This document shows positions 1 through 10,807 of a stretch of DNA of 64,000 nucleotides, piece after piece. Where the stretch lies: positions 1,747,501-1,811,500 of the forward strand of contig JAWNZC010000229.1 in the NCBI GenBank assembly GCA_035771165.1. Direction: 5' to 3'. Position 1 is the stretch's first letter. Every line of letters starts with the position of its first letter. The position numbers and the translations under genes were made by a program. The notes under the pieces are model-generated. The model did not search any database. It saw nothing but the letters and a program-made list of their open reading frames with translations, and was not told the DNA's origin. The DNA comes from Paragorgia papillata. Its lineage: Eukaryota > Cnidaria > Anthozoa > Scleralcyonacea > Coralliidae.

Positions 1-344
1 TGTTTTATAAATGGTTCTTCGCTAGATCGACGTATACAGACGACGGATGCGATCACATTATTGAAGGTAAGTCATAGATTCTTTAATCAGCAATTTTGTA
101 TACTGATTTGTATAAATTTGAAATAGTCGGCAAGGTATACTCGGGGTATTTTATATTTATTCGCTACGGAATAGAAATGTTCTTAATTGTCGGAATACAA
201 ACGATTTGCGGTTTGATTCTTAAAAAATATGTTTATTTTCGTTGTTTATAAGTATTACAATTAAAGGATTTATGGTTTGTTTTGGGAATTGACAAATTGT
301 TTTGTGTTGATCAACAACGGCGGTAATTTTGAATATACATAATA
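1..344. other. Unannotated AT-rich flank
   Basis: No coding frame, inverted repeat or tandem array that I can support. It is AT-rich single-copy-looking DNA up to the MITE that begins at 347. Confidence 0.4.
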
Positions 345-346
345 TA

Positions 347-673
347 CAGTGTGTATCAAAAAAATTCGAACCCTTAGAAAATGAATTAGCATTCTTTTCA
401 AACAACCTATTGTAGTAGTTTGAAAACCCTAAGCACTTCGCTGAACCCACAGATGCGTAAAACACACGGTCTTATACACCTGGGAAATTTAAATTAAGAT
501 AACTTGAAGTGTATGCATGGTGAAAGTATTTAAAAGCTTTTTCGCTTCGTTTAACTTATGTGCTGATTAATTTATAACGCAGCGCTTTTAGGGCTTTCAA
601 ACTACTACAATCGGTTGTGTGAAAAGAATGCTAATTCATTTTCTAAGGGTTCGAATTTTTTTGATACACACTG
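347..673. mobile_element. Tc1/mariner-type MITE (327 bp)
   Basis: The two ends are inverted copies of each other over about 95 bp (347-442 and 578-673) with few mismatches. Both begin CAGTGTGTATCAAAAAAATT and are flanked by the dinucleotide TA (345-346 and 674-675). A TA target and a CAGTG terminus fit the Tc1/mariner superfamily (established knowledge). The middle has no transposase frame, so the copy is non-autonomous. A short reading frame on the minus strand across it is a by-product of the repeat. Confidence 0.8.
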
Positions 674-688
674 TATATACCCTGCATA

Positions 689-860
689 CTATAGAGCGTT
701 TTCACTCATGTGATCGGTGGCCCTATGGGGGTGGTGAAACAATACGATATATTTGAATAAGAAAGAGCTAATTCCCATACCGTACACCAATATGGCCGTC
801 ATTTCATTGTTTTAGTACACCAATATGGCCGCCGTGACGTCAGATGAAAACGCTCTATAG
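689..860. mobile_element. Short TIR element with CTATAGAGCG ends
   Basis: The left end CTATAGAGCGTTTTCA is matched by its reverse complement at the right end (845-860). The outermost TATA bases allow a TA duplication. The interior repeats the phrase 'accaatatggccg' twice. It is a non-coding MITE about 170 bp long. Similar AGAGCGTTTTCAC ends are abundant in anthozoan genomes as far as I recall; that is memory, not a search. Confidence 0.65.
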
Positions 861-1827
861 GTAATTCATTTACAAAAAGTCGACCATTTGATTCCCTTTT
901 TTGATGAACACAACTGTTATGTTTCAATATTTAATTTAAGAAAAGGCTTTACTGTGTTAATAACAACATAGCTTGAAAACTAGATATTCCTAGACTGCAA
1001 TGTTCTCAGTGTTGGAATCTGGGGCAAACTTATGCATGTATGCTATAAACCAGACTACAAAGAATATTAAACATGTTTCAAAGAATATTAAAATTTACCA
1101 GTAAACATGGACTGGACTGGCCCGGTTAACTGGTTGTGACAACTGGGATCAAGGCAAACTGGGCTAGCTTGCTTGTCATGTAATTGAAATGTTGAAAAGA
1201 CATACAATTTATATAGGATGGCTAGCCTGGTCCATGTAATCACCCCCTTAGTTCCTGATGTTCAGAGTTAATTAAACAAATGTTCAGAGTCTCACAAGTT
1301 TTATTCTATTTCACATCAATCTTTTGTTAATATCTCCATTTGTTATTATAGATGTACAGTACTAACTCCTGGCCAAATATGGGTCCGACAAAGTTAATAA
1401 ATATCACCAGCAAGCTATTGATGCATGTAACCAAAAATGTAGGGATGCAAAATGTAGAATGGATGCTGCAGAAAGCAAAAACTTATAAAGACTATAAATT
1501 TTGAATGAATTAATTTTGTCATTACAGTACTAATTAAAAAGTAAATACTTTAAATAGTTAATTACAGTTTATTTTCAACAACCTTGTTTGAGAGTAATAT
1601 TATGTCTCTTTTCACCAATTACCAAAGAGCTAGATCAATAACTGGACACACAAGTGAGTTGGGGTTGACTGTTCACCATACATGTAGAGTGATAATCATA
1701 AAATCATATAAAGCAAAATAATGGACAAAAACAAACTAATTATTTACACTCGTGTATGACCCCATCTCTACATTACCAGATCTAATGTAACAATATAATT
1801 ATACAATGTAACATGTAACACATTTTG
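861..1827. other. Non-coding AT-rich stretch
   Basis: I see no gene. Around 1127-1240 a GC-richer patch with paired CTGG/CCAG words may be a decayed MITE, but I could not define both ends. The rest is AT-rich with no repeat visible by eye. Confidence 0.35.
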
Positions 1828-2324
1828 TTAAAGTGTTTATGAAATGAAAATTAAGTTTGTCTTATTTGAAAGTACTTTTAAAATGACAGAGTAACATATT
1901 TTGCTGGTTTTTGTTTCCTTGCTTTGTTTTTAGGATATCACAGTTTGTTTTATAAGTGAAACTACTGTAACCAGTGATGTCACAACACGTGCATAATGAC
2001 TTACAGGGAAAGGTTATATATCTTTTCTATTATCAGATGGAAGCACTTCGAAGTGTGTGTGTTTCCCTTCCAACAACAAAAATAATTACATTTCAACTAA
2101 TTCCGTTTAAAAATAGGAAAGATCTATACAGTATATATAAACCTTTCCCAGTAAGTCATTATGCGCATTGTGATGTCACTGGTTAGTTTCACATATAAAA
2201 CAAACCGAGATATCTCAAGAAAGAAGCAAGCAAGCAAACAAAAAACAGCAAAAGATGTTACTCTGTCATTTCATAAGTACTTTCAAATAAGACAAACTTA
2301 ATTTTCGTTTCATAAGCACTTTAA
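1828..2324. mobile_element. Long-TIR element bounded by TTAA (497 bp)
   Basis: Inverted arms of about 190 bp (1828-2030 and 2135-2324) share strings such as TTAAGTTTGTCTTATTTGAA and an imperfectly matched CCAGTGATGTCACAA block. Each outer end is TTAA followed by AGTGYTTATGAAA. TTAA boundaries are what piggyBac and Kolobok elements leave, but the termini do not start with the usual CCC, so the superfamily is uncertain. The small frame at 1974-2186 has no recognisable product. Confidence 0.65.
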
Positions 2325-2411
2325 ATCAAACTAATCATGCTCTTATTAAAGCCCTTCAAATGATATATCGGGGAAGATATTGTCATATTCAACAAGAACT
2401 TGTGTTATTTT

Positions 2412-3153
2412 GTAAGATTCTGCAACAGTCAAGATAGTAAGATTTTGTACAATCTTGTAAGATCTTGTAAGACCTTGTAGGTTCTTGTAAGATCTTGTAA
2501 GATTCAGCAAGATCTTGTAAGATCTTGTGACATCTTGTAAGATCTTGTAAGATTTTGTAGGATCTTGTAAGATCTTGTAGGATCTTGTAAGATCTTGTAA
2601 GATTCAGCAAGATCTTGTAGGATCTTGTAAGATCTTGTAAGATCTTGTAGGATCTTGTAAGATCTTGTAAGATCTTGTAAGATCTTGTAAGATCTTGTAG
2701 GATCTTGTAAGATCTTGTAAGATTCAGCAAGATCTTGTAAGATTCAGCAAGATCTTGTAAGATCTTGTAAGATCTTGTAAGATCTTGTAAGATCTTGTAA
2801 GATCTTGTAAGATCTTGTAGGATCTTGTAAGATCTTGTAAGATTCAGCAAGATCTTGTAAGATCTTGTAAGATCTTGTAGGATCTTGTAAGATTCAGCAA
2901 GATCTTGTAAGATCTTGTAAGATCTTGTAAGATTCAACAAGATCTTCTACAAGCTTGTCTAAAATCTTGTAAGATTTTAAGCTATCTTGTAAGATCTTGT
3001 AAGATTTTGATAAGATCTTGTAAGATCTTGATAAGATCTTGCAAGATCTTGCAAGATCTTGCAAGATCTTGCAAGAACTTGCCAAGATCTTGCAAGATCT
3101 TACATAAGATCTTATAAGATCTTGCCAAGATCTTGGCAAGATCTTATGTAAGA
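2412..3153. repeat. 10-bp minisatellite (GATCTTGTAA)n
   Basis: About 740 bp of tandem GATCTTGTAA units with variants GATTCAGCAA, GATCTTGTAG and, from about 3010 on, GATCTTGCAA. Three units make 30 nt, so the minus strand reads as an open 10-residue repeat (KILQDLTRSY); this is a repeat artefact, not a gene. The array decays toward 3150 with unit lengths shifting, which marks its older edge. Confidence 0.95.
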
Positions 3154-4690
3154 TTTTCACCTGGGCATGTATGTATCTCCTCATACTTTTAACAAAAAAA
3201 ATATTGTCTTATGGCTGTTGACATTGTGTTTATTACTTTTTATATATGTTATATGTGACATATTCTTATAGCTGTACAATGTACTACAAGGCATTGTTTG
3301 TTTTTTTAATTTGAACCTGGCACACTAAAATATACATGTATCTACAAGTAATATACATTGGTTTGAAGTATTATATCCATATGGGGTAAACATTAGTTGC
3401 TGATTTATACATTTTACACCAGTTTTAAACTGGTACTATACCTATGACCATATGGGAAGCATGAGTGGTGAAGAGTTATGTTCTCTGGTTTTCCCCCCTC
3501 CATAAAATCAACAATTCAATCTTAGGAGAACGTCAACCTTGTAAGGGACCTTGAGTCCTATTGTTGTTTCTCCAGTATCAGTTAGGTACAAATGTTAATA
3601 AATAAAATATATGATAATAAAATAATAAATGGTGAACTTATTTTTCTATTTAATTATAATTTAAGTACAAGGAGATACCCACTCTATGTAGTGACCCCAT
3701 ATAGTTTCCTTTTTAATATCTTGTTTTAAGTTATATCCATATTAAGTGTTAACCCCCCTAGCACTGAAAGGCAACAGTGGAAGCTGCCCCTCCAGTGGTG
3801 TAGGAAGCAATTTGATCTTGGAGTGGCTAGGACTTAGCAACAGTGAGTTGACCCATTCATTGTGAGCTTGCAAGGCCACCCCAACCAGCTAATGCATTCC
3901 CTCTGCAGTAGAATAAAATCATCTGGCATGTTAACCAGAATAAAATTCTAAATAGCTTAACCTGGTGGTGAAAAGGTTAATAAAATGATTTCTTAAAACT
4001 CATAATTTATTGCTCTATGACTTTACTCAGTTAGGCTGCACACAATGTAGCCTTGGTTCAAATATCTTCAGTTGGCACTTCATCCAAAAGTAAATTTATC
4101 AGTATACATTAGTATATAGTACAAATGAGCGTGTCACTAACTGTGGACACCCTTGTTATAAATGGGGACTACACGCACGCCAGCATTATCTACCTAGTGC
4201 TGGCAGAAGATACTTCGGGTTAGCCTAATTTGTCAAAGTTAATAGTAAGGTGGGGTGCATTGTGCTTTCCCTTGGAAATTTTAATCCTGACTGACATTTG
4301 GACGTTGGTGGGTCACAAGCAGTAGATTGCAGTTGCTGGGATAGAATAAATCCTATCCCAGCAGCAACTCTGTCAATGACCACTAGTGACCAAATGGAAA
4401 CCAGGCTTTAGTCGCATTTTAGCCCCATTTTCAGAGTTACCAATGGAGCTTAGGAAAAATATTAAGTGGGCTGTATCCCCCCCCCCCCTAGTCCCTCTAT
4501 TGTTACACCCTTATCAGTTACAAGTCTAAAGGGTATTTTTTTGTACCAGAAGCTGCTTTATTACAGTATATATACCACTAATCATATAATTGTAATGTTT
4601 TTAAGAGTAAAGTTGATATATTTAAGCAGTGTTTTGGGTATAAAGTTAAAAAGGTGGTGCCCTTGGTTTTACTTTGACACAAGAGAGCTC
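3154..4690. other. Non-coding stretch with decayed repeats
   Basis: No supported gene. Near 3905-3960 there is a phrase 'gaataaaatcatctggc' followed by 'agaataaaattct', closely resembling the 100-bp unit found three times at 49001-49531, so this is a decayed copy of that family. A short hairpin-like GCTGGGATAG/CTATCCCAGC pair lies at about 4336-4364. The rest shows nothing I can name. Confidence 0.4.
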
Positions 4691-5168
4691 TAACATGTAT
4701 TTTTTGTTTTAAACAGTATATACATCCATACACACATACATATTATATATAAATTACCGTATAGTTTAGTAGTGTCCTTGCTCTTGTCTCTTGTTGCTCC
4801 AAAAACAAGGCGAATGAAGAACTAGGATTCAAGAAGGATTCAAGACAAGCTTATATACAGAGCCTGCGATCCTTTTGGTCATTACTCAACCCCCGAGTTG
4901 GCCGAGCGGGGGTTGAGTACGAGAAAATCCTTGAATCCTTCGTATTGCATAACTTCATTCGTCATCGGTTTCAAATTATGAAGCTTAACCATCTAATAAA
5001 ACCATAGCGGGATATTAAACTTGAACACATAAAGGTAAAAATCCTATAGGGGTGTAGCCTGCGAAAACAGACGTGTATTCCTTGCGTGAGCCCGCGGCTC
5101 ACACCGCTGACGCCCACGCAATGTTGTTGGTTGTGCGCACTGGTTGTGCGATGTAGGCCCACATTATT

Positions 5169-5203
5169 CTACGGAACGGAACGGAACGGAACGGAACGGA
5201 ACT
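5169..5203. repeat. (CGGAA)n microsatellite, left arm
   Basis: Short pentanucleotide array in the left arm of the 4691-6749 element. Its reverse complement (TTCCG)n occurs at about 6258-6275 and 6294-6320 in the right arm, with the same spacer AACTCGACGT/ACGTCGAGTT between blocks. Confidence 0.85.
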
Positions 5204-5348
5204 CGACGTTGCATTATTTTACGGAACGGAAGCTTACGCATATATAATACTAGTATAGTGAAAATATGTCTATTATTGTATTTATTATTTCTGTGGGAAT
5301 AATTTTAGCAATTTTTTTTCCTATTTAATTAACTGTAGTAAAACACGG

Positions 5349-5491
5349 TAAAGTCTCCGTTCACACCTAAACGTTTTTCTGCGTTTTTGTATTGTTTACT
5401 GTTCTCAATGGAATCGAGAACAATCAGTTCATTACTTGAAACAAAATAAAAACGCAGAAAAAAACCGTTTTCGTGTAAACGGAGCCTTTAG
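5349..5491. mobile_element. MITE with GGCTCCGTTTACAC-type ends
   Basis: Inverted arms of about 40 bp: left AAGTCTCCGTTCACACC and right, read on the minus strand, AAAGGCTCCGTTTACACG, both continuing into a CGTTTTTCTGCGTTTTT block. The core holds ACTGTTCTCAATGGAATCGA. It is non-coding. The MITEs at 37589-37737 and 43572-43741 have a comparable layout. Confidence 0.75.
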
Positions 5492-5940
5492 TCAGGTCCT
5501 TGTGTTTCCAATTGAAAAAAATTTGAGAGGCATATAAAACATCCAAAAATATTTAATTTTATTGGTATATCTCACATGTTACGTCTATGACGTCATCTTT
5601 ATACGTAAAATTAAAGACGTTGATTACGTCATTATATGACGTCATCTTCCGCCATCTTTGATTGCCCAATATATATTTTATTTATATGACTTAAATAAAT
5701 AGTCGTACATATTACAATGGAAACATATTGGTAGAATGCTAAAATTAAACTTTTAATACATAAACCTGCTTTAATATAAGTGGTGAAAAACAAATGCCCA
5801 ACATTTTAATTTTCTGAGTTGTTTTTTGAAGGTCAAGAAAGTAATTTTTGCTCGAATTCAATATCAATTAGTCAAAAACAAAAAATAAATAGAAAAATTA
5901 TAGAATTACAACCAAAATAAACAACTATTATGCAAACTTT

Positions 5941-6234
5941 TTACAAACCTTTTTGGCTGGGATTGTTCGAGGACGTAAAAAGAAACATTTCTCCTGCTTT
6001 TGGTTTCCATGCCGGCAAAGTAGACAGCTTGTCTTCTGGAGGTTTCCTTAAAATGTTAACGACATCCGACAAATCAAGGGGCGAAGTAGATGTTCGAAAG
6101 ACTTGTACCGTTGATGACATAGTGTCACACTGCAATTTCCAGCACGAAAAGGAACGATCAATACACTGCAAGTTTCGAGTATCTTCTGGCAAACTGGCAA
6201 GTGATTGCATTTCCCGCCAATAGTTTCCGTACAA
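5941..6234 (-). CDS. Unrecognised 97-codon frame inside the 2-kb element
   Basis: An intact frame on the minus strand (97 codons) overlaps an almost coextensive one on the plus strand (5930-6223). I recognise no domain. It has mixed composition rather than repeat-like translation, so it could be a fragment of host or transposon coding sequence carried by the inverted-repeat element. Which strand, if either, was ever coding cannot be told from the sequence. Confidence 0.2.
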   Translation of the reverse strand: MYGNYWREMQSLASLPEDTRNLQCIDRSFSCWKLQCDTMSSTVQVFRTSTSPLDLSDVVNILRKPPEDKLSTLPAWKPKAGEMFLFTSSNNPSQKGL

Positions 6235-6749
6235 AGATCGTAAGATCGTAAGCTTCCGTTCCGTTCCGTTCCGTAAAATAATGCGACGTCGAGTTCCGTT
6301 CCGTTCCGTTCCGTTCCGTAGAATAATGTGGGCCTGCGATGTACGTTGTTCCTTGCGTGGGCGTCAGCGGTGTGAGCCGCGGGCTCACGCAAGGAATACA
6401 CGTCTGTTTTCGCAGGCTAATAGGGGTGTTGCGGTCGGGGTATGAGAGGCGGCTCATTTTTCCGGAGGGTTGTGATTAGGTTTAGGGTTTCCGGGGGGCG
6501 TGATTACCGGGGGGTGGTATGGGGGTGAGGTTTCGTTTTAAAAGGTTGTCCAATCAGATGGTGGTTTTAATAGTGGTTAAGCTTCATAATTTGAAGGAAA
6601 TGATAGCTCTCGTATTGCATAACTTCATTCGGCTTGTTTTTGGAGCAACAAGAGGCAAGAGCAAGGACACTACTAAACTATACGGTAATTTATGTATAAT
6701 ATGTTTGTGTATGGATGTATATACTGTTTAAAACAAAAAATACATGTTA

Positions 6750-8127
6750 GTGCTCCTGTGCCATAGTTAATAGAAAATATACATGGTTTGGAAACCTGGC
6801 AAACTTCAAAGCGGTTGACAAACAAGCTACGATTCATGTTGAAAGCTACATGAAGGTGCATAAATCCTTTGTTTTAGGTTTATTACTCGGGCTATCTATG
6901 GTAGAACGAGTCTAGGTTTCGGCTCCGTTTTTATTTTTTTTAAATTTTTTTTAAAAATGCTAATCTTCATGCTTTATTGCTTTTTTTCTTCGCTTTCCTG
7001 ATGTCCTTGAGCTGTTCGCTGAAGTATACTTAATTGTTGATCAGTAATGTCGCTGGCAAGTATCCTGATCTTATATTGCGGTAGACGGGCCGTAGACGTA
7101 CAATATAAAGGGCTTGTTTATACGGAGGCGAGCCGGACTAGATCGTGCGTTTGTTACTATTTAATTTTCATCTTGCGTTTATATGAGAACCGAGGCAGCC
7201 CGCCTAGCCGAGATGTCGCTTTGTGCAACCGGCATTTCGGTTATTTAAGACCGGTCTAGGTCAGAGCTCCGTATACGCGACAATGTTTGTCTATACAAGT
7301 TCCTTCTGGACAACGTTGTATTTCACAGGTTCTGTTTGCTCGTGTGTACGTTATAAATTGAAAACGTACTCGCAAAAGTGCGATTCTGGGTATCGTGCAT
7401 GGGAAAATAAATGCAGCTCGGGTAGCAGGGCTAGAAATTGTCATGTAAACACAGGATGAAAGGTAAAGCAAGCAACTTGTTCATGCAGAGTCGGGAATTC
7501 CCTGTTTGTACACACTGCGCGGTCACTGCTTCCTGCAACGTACGCAGTCACAAACGCACCTTCATTTTACTCGTATTCAGTTTCGATCATATATTGTTGT
7601 GATCACAAATTGACAATTTTTTCCATCACCTATATAAAATCTTCATGAATGTGTGTAATTTGATCTGTCTGCGTTGACTTCGTTCTCTCGCAAACGTGTG
7701 ACTGATATGTTTGAAAATGCCGTGTAAACTTTACAGTTATGAAAGAGATATACCGCGTTTCAACGTTTCTTCGACAGGTTCACAATTTAGCGGACAGAAG
7801 GCCCTGCGGAATCGACGTTTTACCAGAACCGAAGCTGGAGCAGATAAACCTGAGTTTTACATGTATAATTAAATACACACGTTTAGACACTCAGTCTTTG
7901 CAAGTCATCTATTGTCATCTTATTAATACCTCTCCTGATTTCGCTAGACAGTTCGGGTTTATCTTTCGTAATCTCATCATTGTAGGCTTCGAAAAACAGC
8001 AAAGCAGCTGGTGTATGCTCGCTGTAATTTACAAATACGACATTGCCCGTTGAACGCCACATCGCCCATTGCTTTGTTTACATGCATTCACAAAGCGCTG
8101 GATTATACTGAATACCAAGGGCTTCCC
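6750..8127. other. Repeat-derived non-coding stretch
   Basis: No supported gene. 6764-6795 carries a 32-bp sequence whose inverted copy lies at 12625-12656. About 6885-7085 resembles 53970-54225 (shared TTACTCGGGCTA, TAGGTTTCGGCTCCGTT and GATCTTATAT phrases), so this is a dispersed repeat. Frames at 7047-7459 and 7739-8053 have no recognisable motifs. Confidence 0.45.
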
Positions 8128-8236
8128 CAACCTCGTACCCATGGTCTTATCTCCGCTCCCCCGTCCCCGCCCACGCGCTGCGAAAAGACCCAAATATAAC
8201 TTACTGGGGGTGGGTTATTTAGAAACGTGGCTAAAC

Positions 8237-8465
8237 CATTGAACTAAAAATAACTGGAACGCTACGTTCAACCGGAAGTTTGAAGCCAAATTATGCAAGT
8301 CGTACCCAGCCTTTCCACGAAAAAAACAAACACGGCCAGTAGAAACGCAGTAGAAACTCGCGTGTCTGGGAGTCAAAACTCGCGTGTCTGGGAGTCAAAT
8401 TTTGGCTTCAAGATTTGTATGCGCAGTTTACTGAACGTAGCGTTCCAGTTATTTTTAGTTCAATG
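8237..8465. mobile_element. hAT-type MITE (229 bp), TSD GGCTAAAC
   Basis: Ends are inverted repeats beginning CATTGAACTAAAAATAACTG, continuing to GGAACGCTACGTTCA. The flanking octamer GGCTAAAC at 8229-8236 and 8466-8473 is a perfect 8-bp target duplication, as made by hAT transposases. It belongs with 45896-46604 and 61032-61970, which have the same CAxTGAACT...ACTGGAACG termini. No coding capacity. Confidence 0.85.
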
Positions 8466-8474
8466 GGCTAAACC

Positions 8475-9575
8475 AAGGGAGCACGCCAGACTGACCTGTG
8501 TTTCTTCTTCTTTGTTCGGAGTTCCTTATTTATATTCAGCCATTTTGAATAATGCGGTATATATCATTAGCGTATCGCAGGCGCGGGTTACGGCGCCGAA
8601 GGAAACCCGAGGCCCGAGCGTTTACGAGGCGGAGAAAGGAGGGAAGAGAAAAGGAGGGGAGTGAAACATCCGTCACGTGAAGGAGTATTGACCAATGGCG
8701 ATACGTTATTTGGGTTTTGAAATCTAGCTATGCTCGTAGCCCTTGATCTGTCAACAATCAATTAGGTTGTTCACGCGAGGTAAGTTTAACAAACGTTTAT
8801 AAGTTGCCAGCAGTTACAACCCATGAACCAACCGTCCCAGCGTTTCTGATATTCCTCAATTCCTGTCTAGTAAACACTATTTAGTAAAACATATAAATCG
8901 CTAGCCAACAGCGAACCACTTGTCAGAGAAAAAAGAAGAGAATTCGAATGCTGTATTTAAATTACATCGTCCAAGTAAAGTTCGAAATTCAAAGAACTTA
9001 AGAAACACGTCGTAAAATTGTAACATTATTTAATTTACTCACATATCAACTGAAATCCGCCTTCGATCTACTGATAGTATTCTGCCGAAACATAGAACGT
9101 AGATGTCTCACGTTTCGAGCGATTGGAGCCAAGGCCTTTTATAAATATAAAGTCAAAATGTTAGACATTACATTTCATGTTTCGGCAGTACACCAACCTT
9201 GCTATATTTCGACTTGCATTTCAACACTGCCCTCGCAGCAGGCTGCTTTTATTTCACTATTCCATTTTGGATGGGTAGTGACATCATACATGTATATCGA
9301 CCATAATTAGAAATGTTCCTAGCAACGGAAATGTTCCTAGCAACGGTCAACCAACATCATCTTACAAAATCTCTGGCGTTTTACTCCCCTTCTATTTATC
9401 TTCCTTCCGACCGTTATTTAATTTTCGTAACGCGCTCGGGTTTCCTTCGGCGCCGTAACCCGCGCCTGCGATACGCTAATGATATATACCGCATTATTCA
9501 AAATGGCTGAATATAAATGAAGGAACTCCGAACAAAGAAAAAGAAACACAGGTCAGTCTGGCGTGCTTCCTTGGC
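8475..9575. mobile_element. Inverted-repeat element with ~150-bp arms
   Basis: Left arm about 8475-8625 and right arm about 9430-9575 are inverted copies containing CACGCCAGACTGACCTGTGT, TTGTTCGGAGTTCCTT and GCCTGCGATACGCTAATGAT. The hAT MITE 8237-8465 was inserted at or beside its left end. The interior includes Penelope-type terminal sequence (9060-9262). Exact ends are uncertain and no target duplication was identified. Confidence 0.6.
9060..9262. repeat. Inverted copies of a Penelope-type terminal repeat
   Basis: 9060-9150 on the minus strand and 9170-9262 on the plus strand both resemble 48185-48290: GCTCGAAACGT, TTTCGGCAGTAYA, TTTCAACACTGCCT, CGCAGCA and CTTTTATTTCACT occur in the same order. 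They face each other head to head, an arrangement seen for terminal repeats of Penelope-like elements. The assignment to that group is inference. Confidence 0.5.
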
Positions 9576-9782
9576 TAAACTGAACACGAAAAGACAATGT
9601 TTTTATAATGGATTTTTTTTTTCTGACAAGACAAGGTGTACGTTTTATAACTGTCAAGAAAGCCAGACTCAGACTGCATGCCCAAATCGATGTTTATTTA
9701 CGTCAGTTTACTCAGTGTTGTGCGATGCTGTAAACTGTATGTAGAAACAGAAGTCGCCGTCCTGAACTCGAAGGCCTCTATG

Positions 9783-10799
9783 CATAGAAATAATATACCT
9801 AGAATGCGGGCTCCTATCTCCTGTCAGTCAAAAAATTGTCGCCACAAAATGGCGGACTTATAAGGGCAAAAGGAACTCGCCCTAGGACTTTTTAACAGTT
9901 TTTTACACGGCCGCGGTTGATAACCGGTGTGGAGTGGACGATGGATGTATTTCAGCACTGAATTTCTTTGTTTTTTACGCCGGGAAATTTACTGGATTAG
10001 CGAATTTAAAGATAAAGGCATGTGAAGTGCAATATCCTTCGCCAAAACATTTCGAACATCAAACTCTGGATGTAGAAATGGCGACAATAGCGGCCTTTTA
10101 ATACGAATATCGAATGGTTTTAGTGTTTTTACTGTTTTACATTATATATATTTTAATGATTCCCACTTGTCAATCTGTATGTGATTTATACTGAATGTGG
10201 AGGATTAATCCAGGAGACAGTAAGTGTTTTGTTCTTTTTTTATCCAATCTAATAGGGATTCTGGCTTGTGATTTTTGAAATATAAAATGTTTTATGCACC
10301 TGTCGTACTTTTTATATATCAGTCTTTTCGACATCTATTTATATTGACATATTAAATCCGTGTTTTTCTTAAGATTTTCTCCTAGTTTCCATTACGTATT
10401 TGATTATTTTCTTTTCTTTTAAACGGGCTTCCTTTGATGCAGACAATTTCTGAGTTTCAAGTTTAGCATGAGCCTATCTTTTTGTTGCTTTTTGTAATTG
10501 TGGTGAATTGATCGAAATATAATTTTGAACTTACAGTTTTTAGTACGTTCGTTTAACAAAGCAAGTGTCTTGCAAATTGTTTTATTATGCTAATGTGTAT
10601 GTGGCTGATTTGTTGTCATGCATGTATCCAATTTATCCCTGAAACGTCCTCCAATTCTTTATTTTGAGAGGCGATCATTGTTGTATATATATCCCACCCC
10701 TTGCAAAATTCAAAATGGCGGATCTATAAGGGCAAAATAAATTTAATTTGGACACCTGTCACGTGACAGAGCACGCATTCTAGGTCTATTATTTCTATG
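9783..10799. mobile_element. 1-kb TIR element with perfect 8-bp TSD CCTCTATG
   Basis: The left end CATAGAAATAATATACCTAG is mirrored at the right end (CTAGGTCTATTATTTCTATG). CCTCTATG flanks it exactly at 9775-9782 and 10800-10807. Inside each arm lies a CAAAATGGCGGA(C/T)(C/T)TATAAGGGCAAAA block (9845-9872 and 10710-10736), here in direct orientation. An 8-bp duplication fits hAT or P superfamilies. No transposase frame is visible. Confidence 0.75.
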
Positions 10800-10807
10800 C
10801 CTCTATG

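Larger units (their letters stand above)
4691..6749. mobile_element. 2-kb inverted-repeat element
   Basis: The left end (4691-4815) and right end (6620-6749) are near-identical inverted copies, running from TAACATGTATTTTTTG through TTACCGTATAGTTTAGTAGT to a block over TTGTTGCTCCAAAAACAAG. A second inner inverted pair (5056-5230 and 6235-6420) carries GCGTGAGCCCGCGGCTCACN and a (CGGAA)n array on each arm. No target duplication was found. The centre (5500-6234) holds a MITE and a 97-codon frame but no recognisable transposase. Confidence 0.75.

Noticed and set aside
2389..2940. 183-codon minus-strand frame
   Set aside because: Direct translation of the 10-bp minisatellite (30-nt superperiod).
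5930..6223. Plus-strand 97-codon frame as a second gene
   Set aside because: It is antisense to the minus-strand frame and has no domain; only one of the two could be real and neither is recognised.
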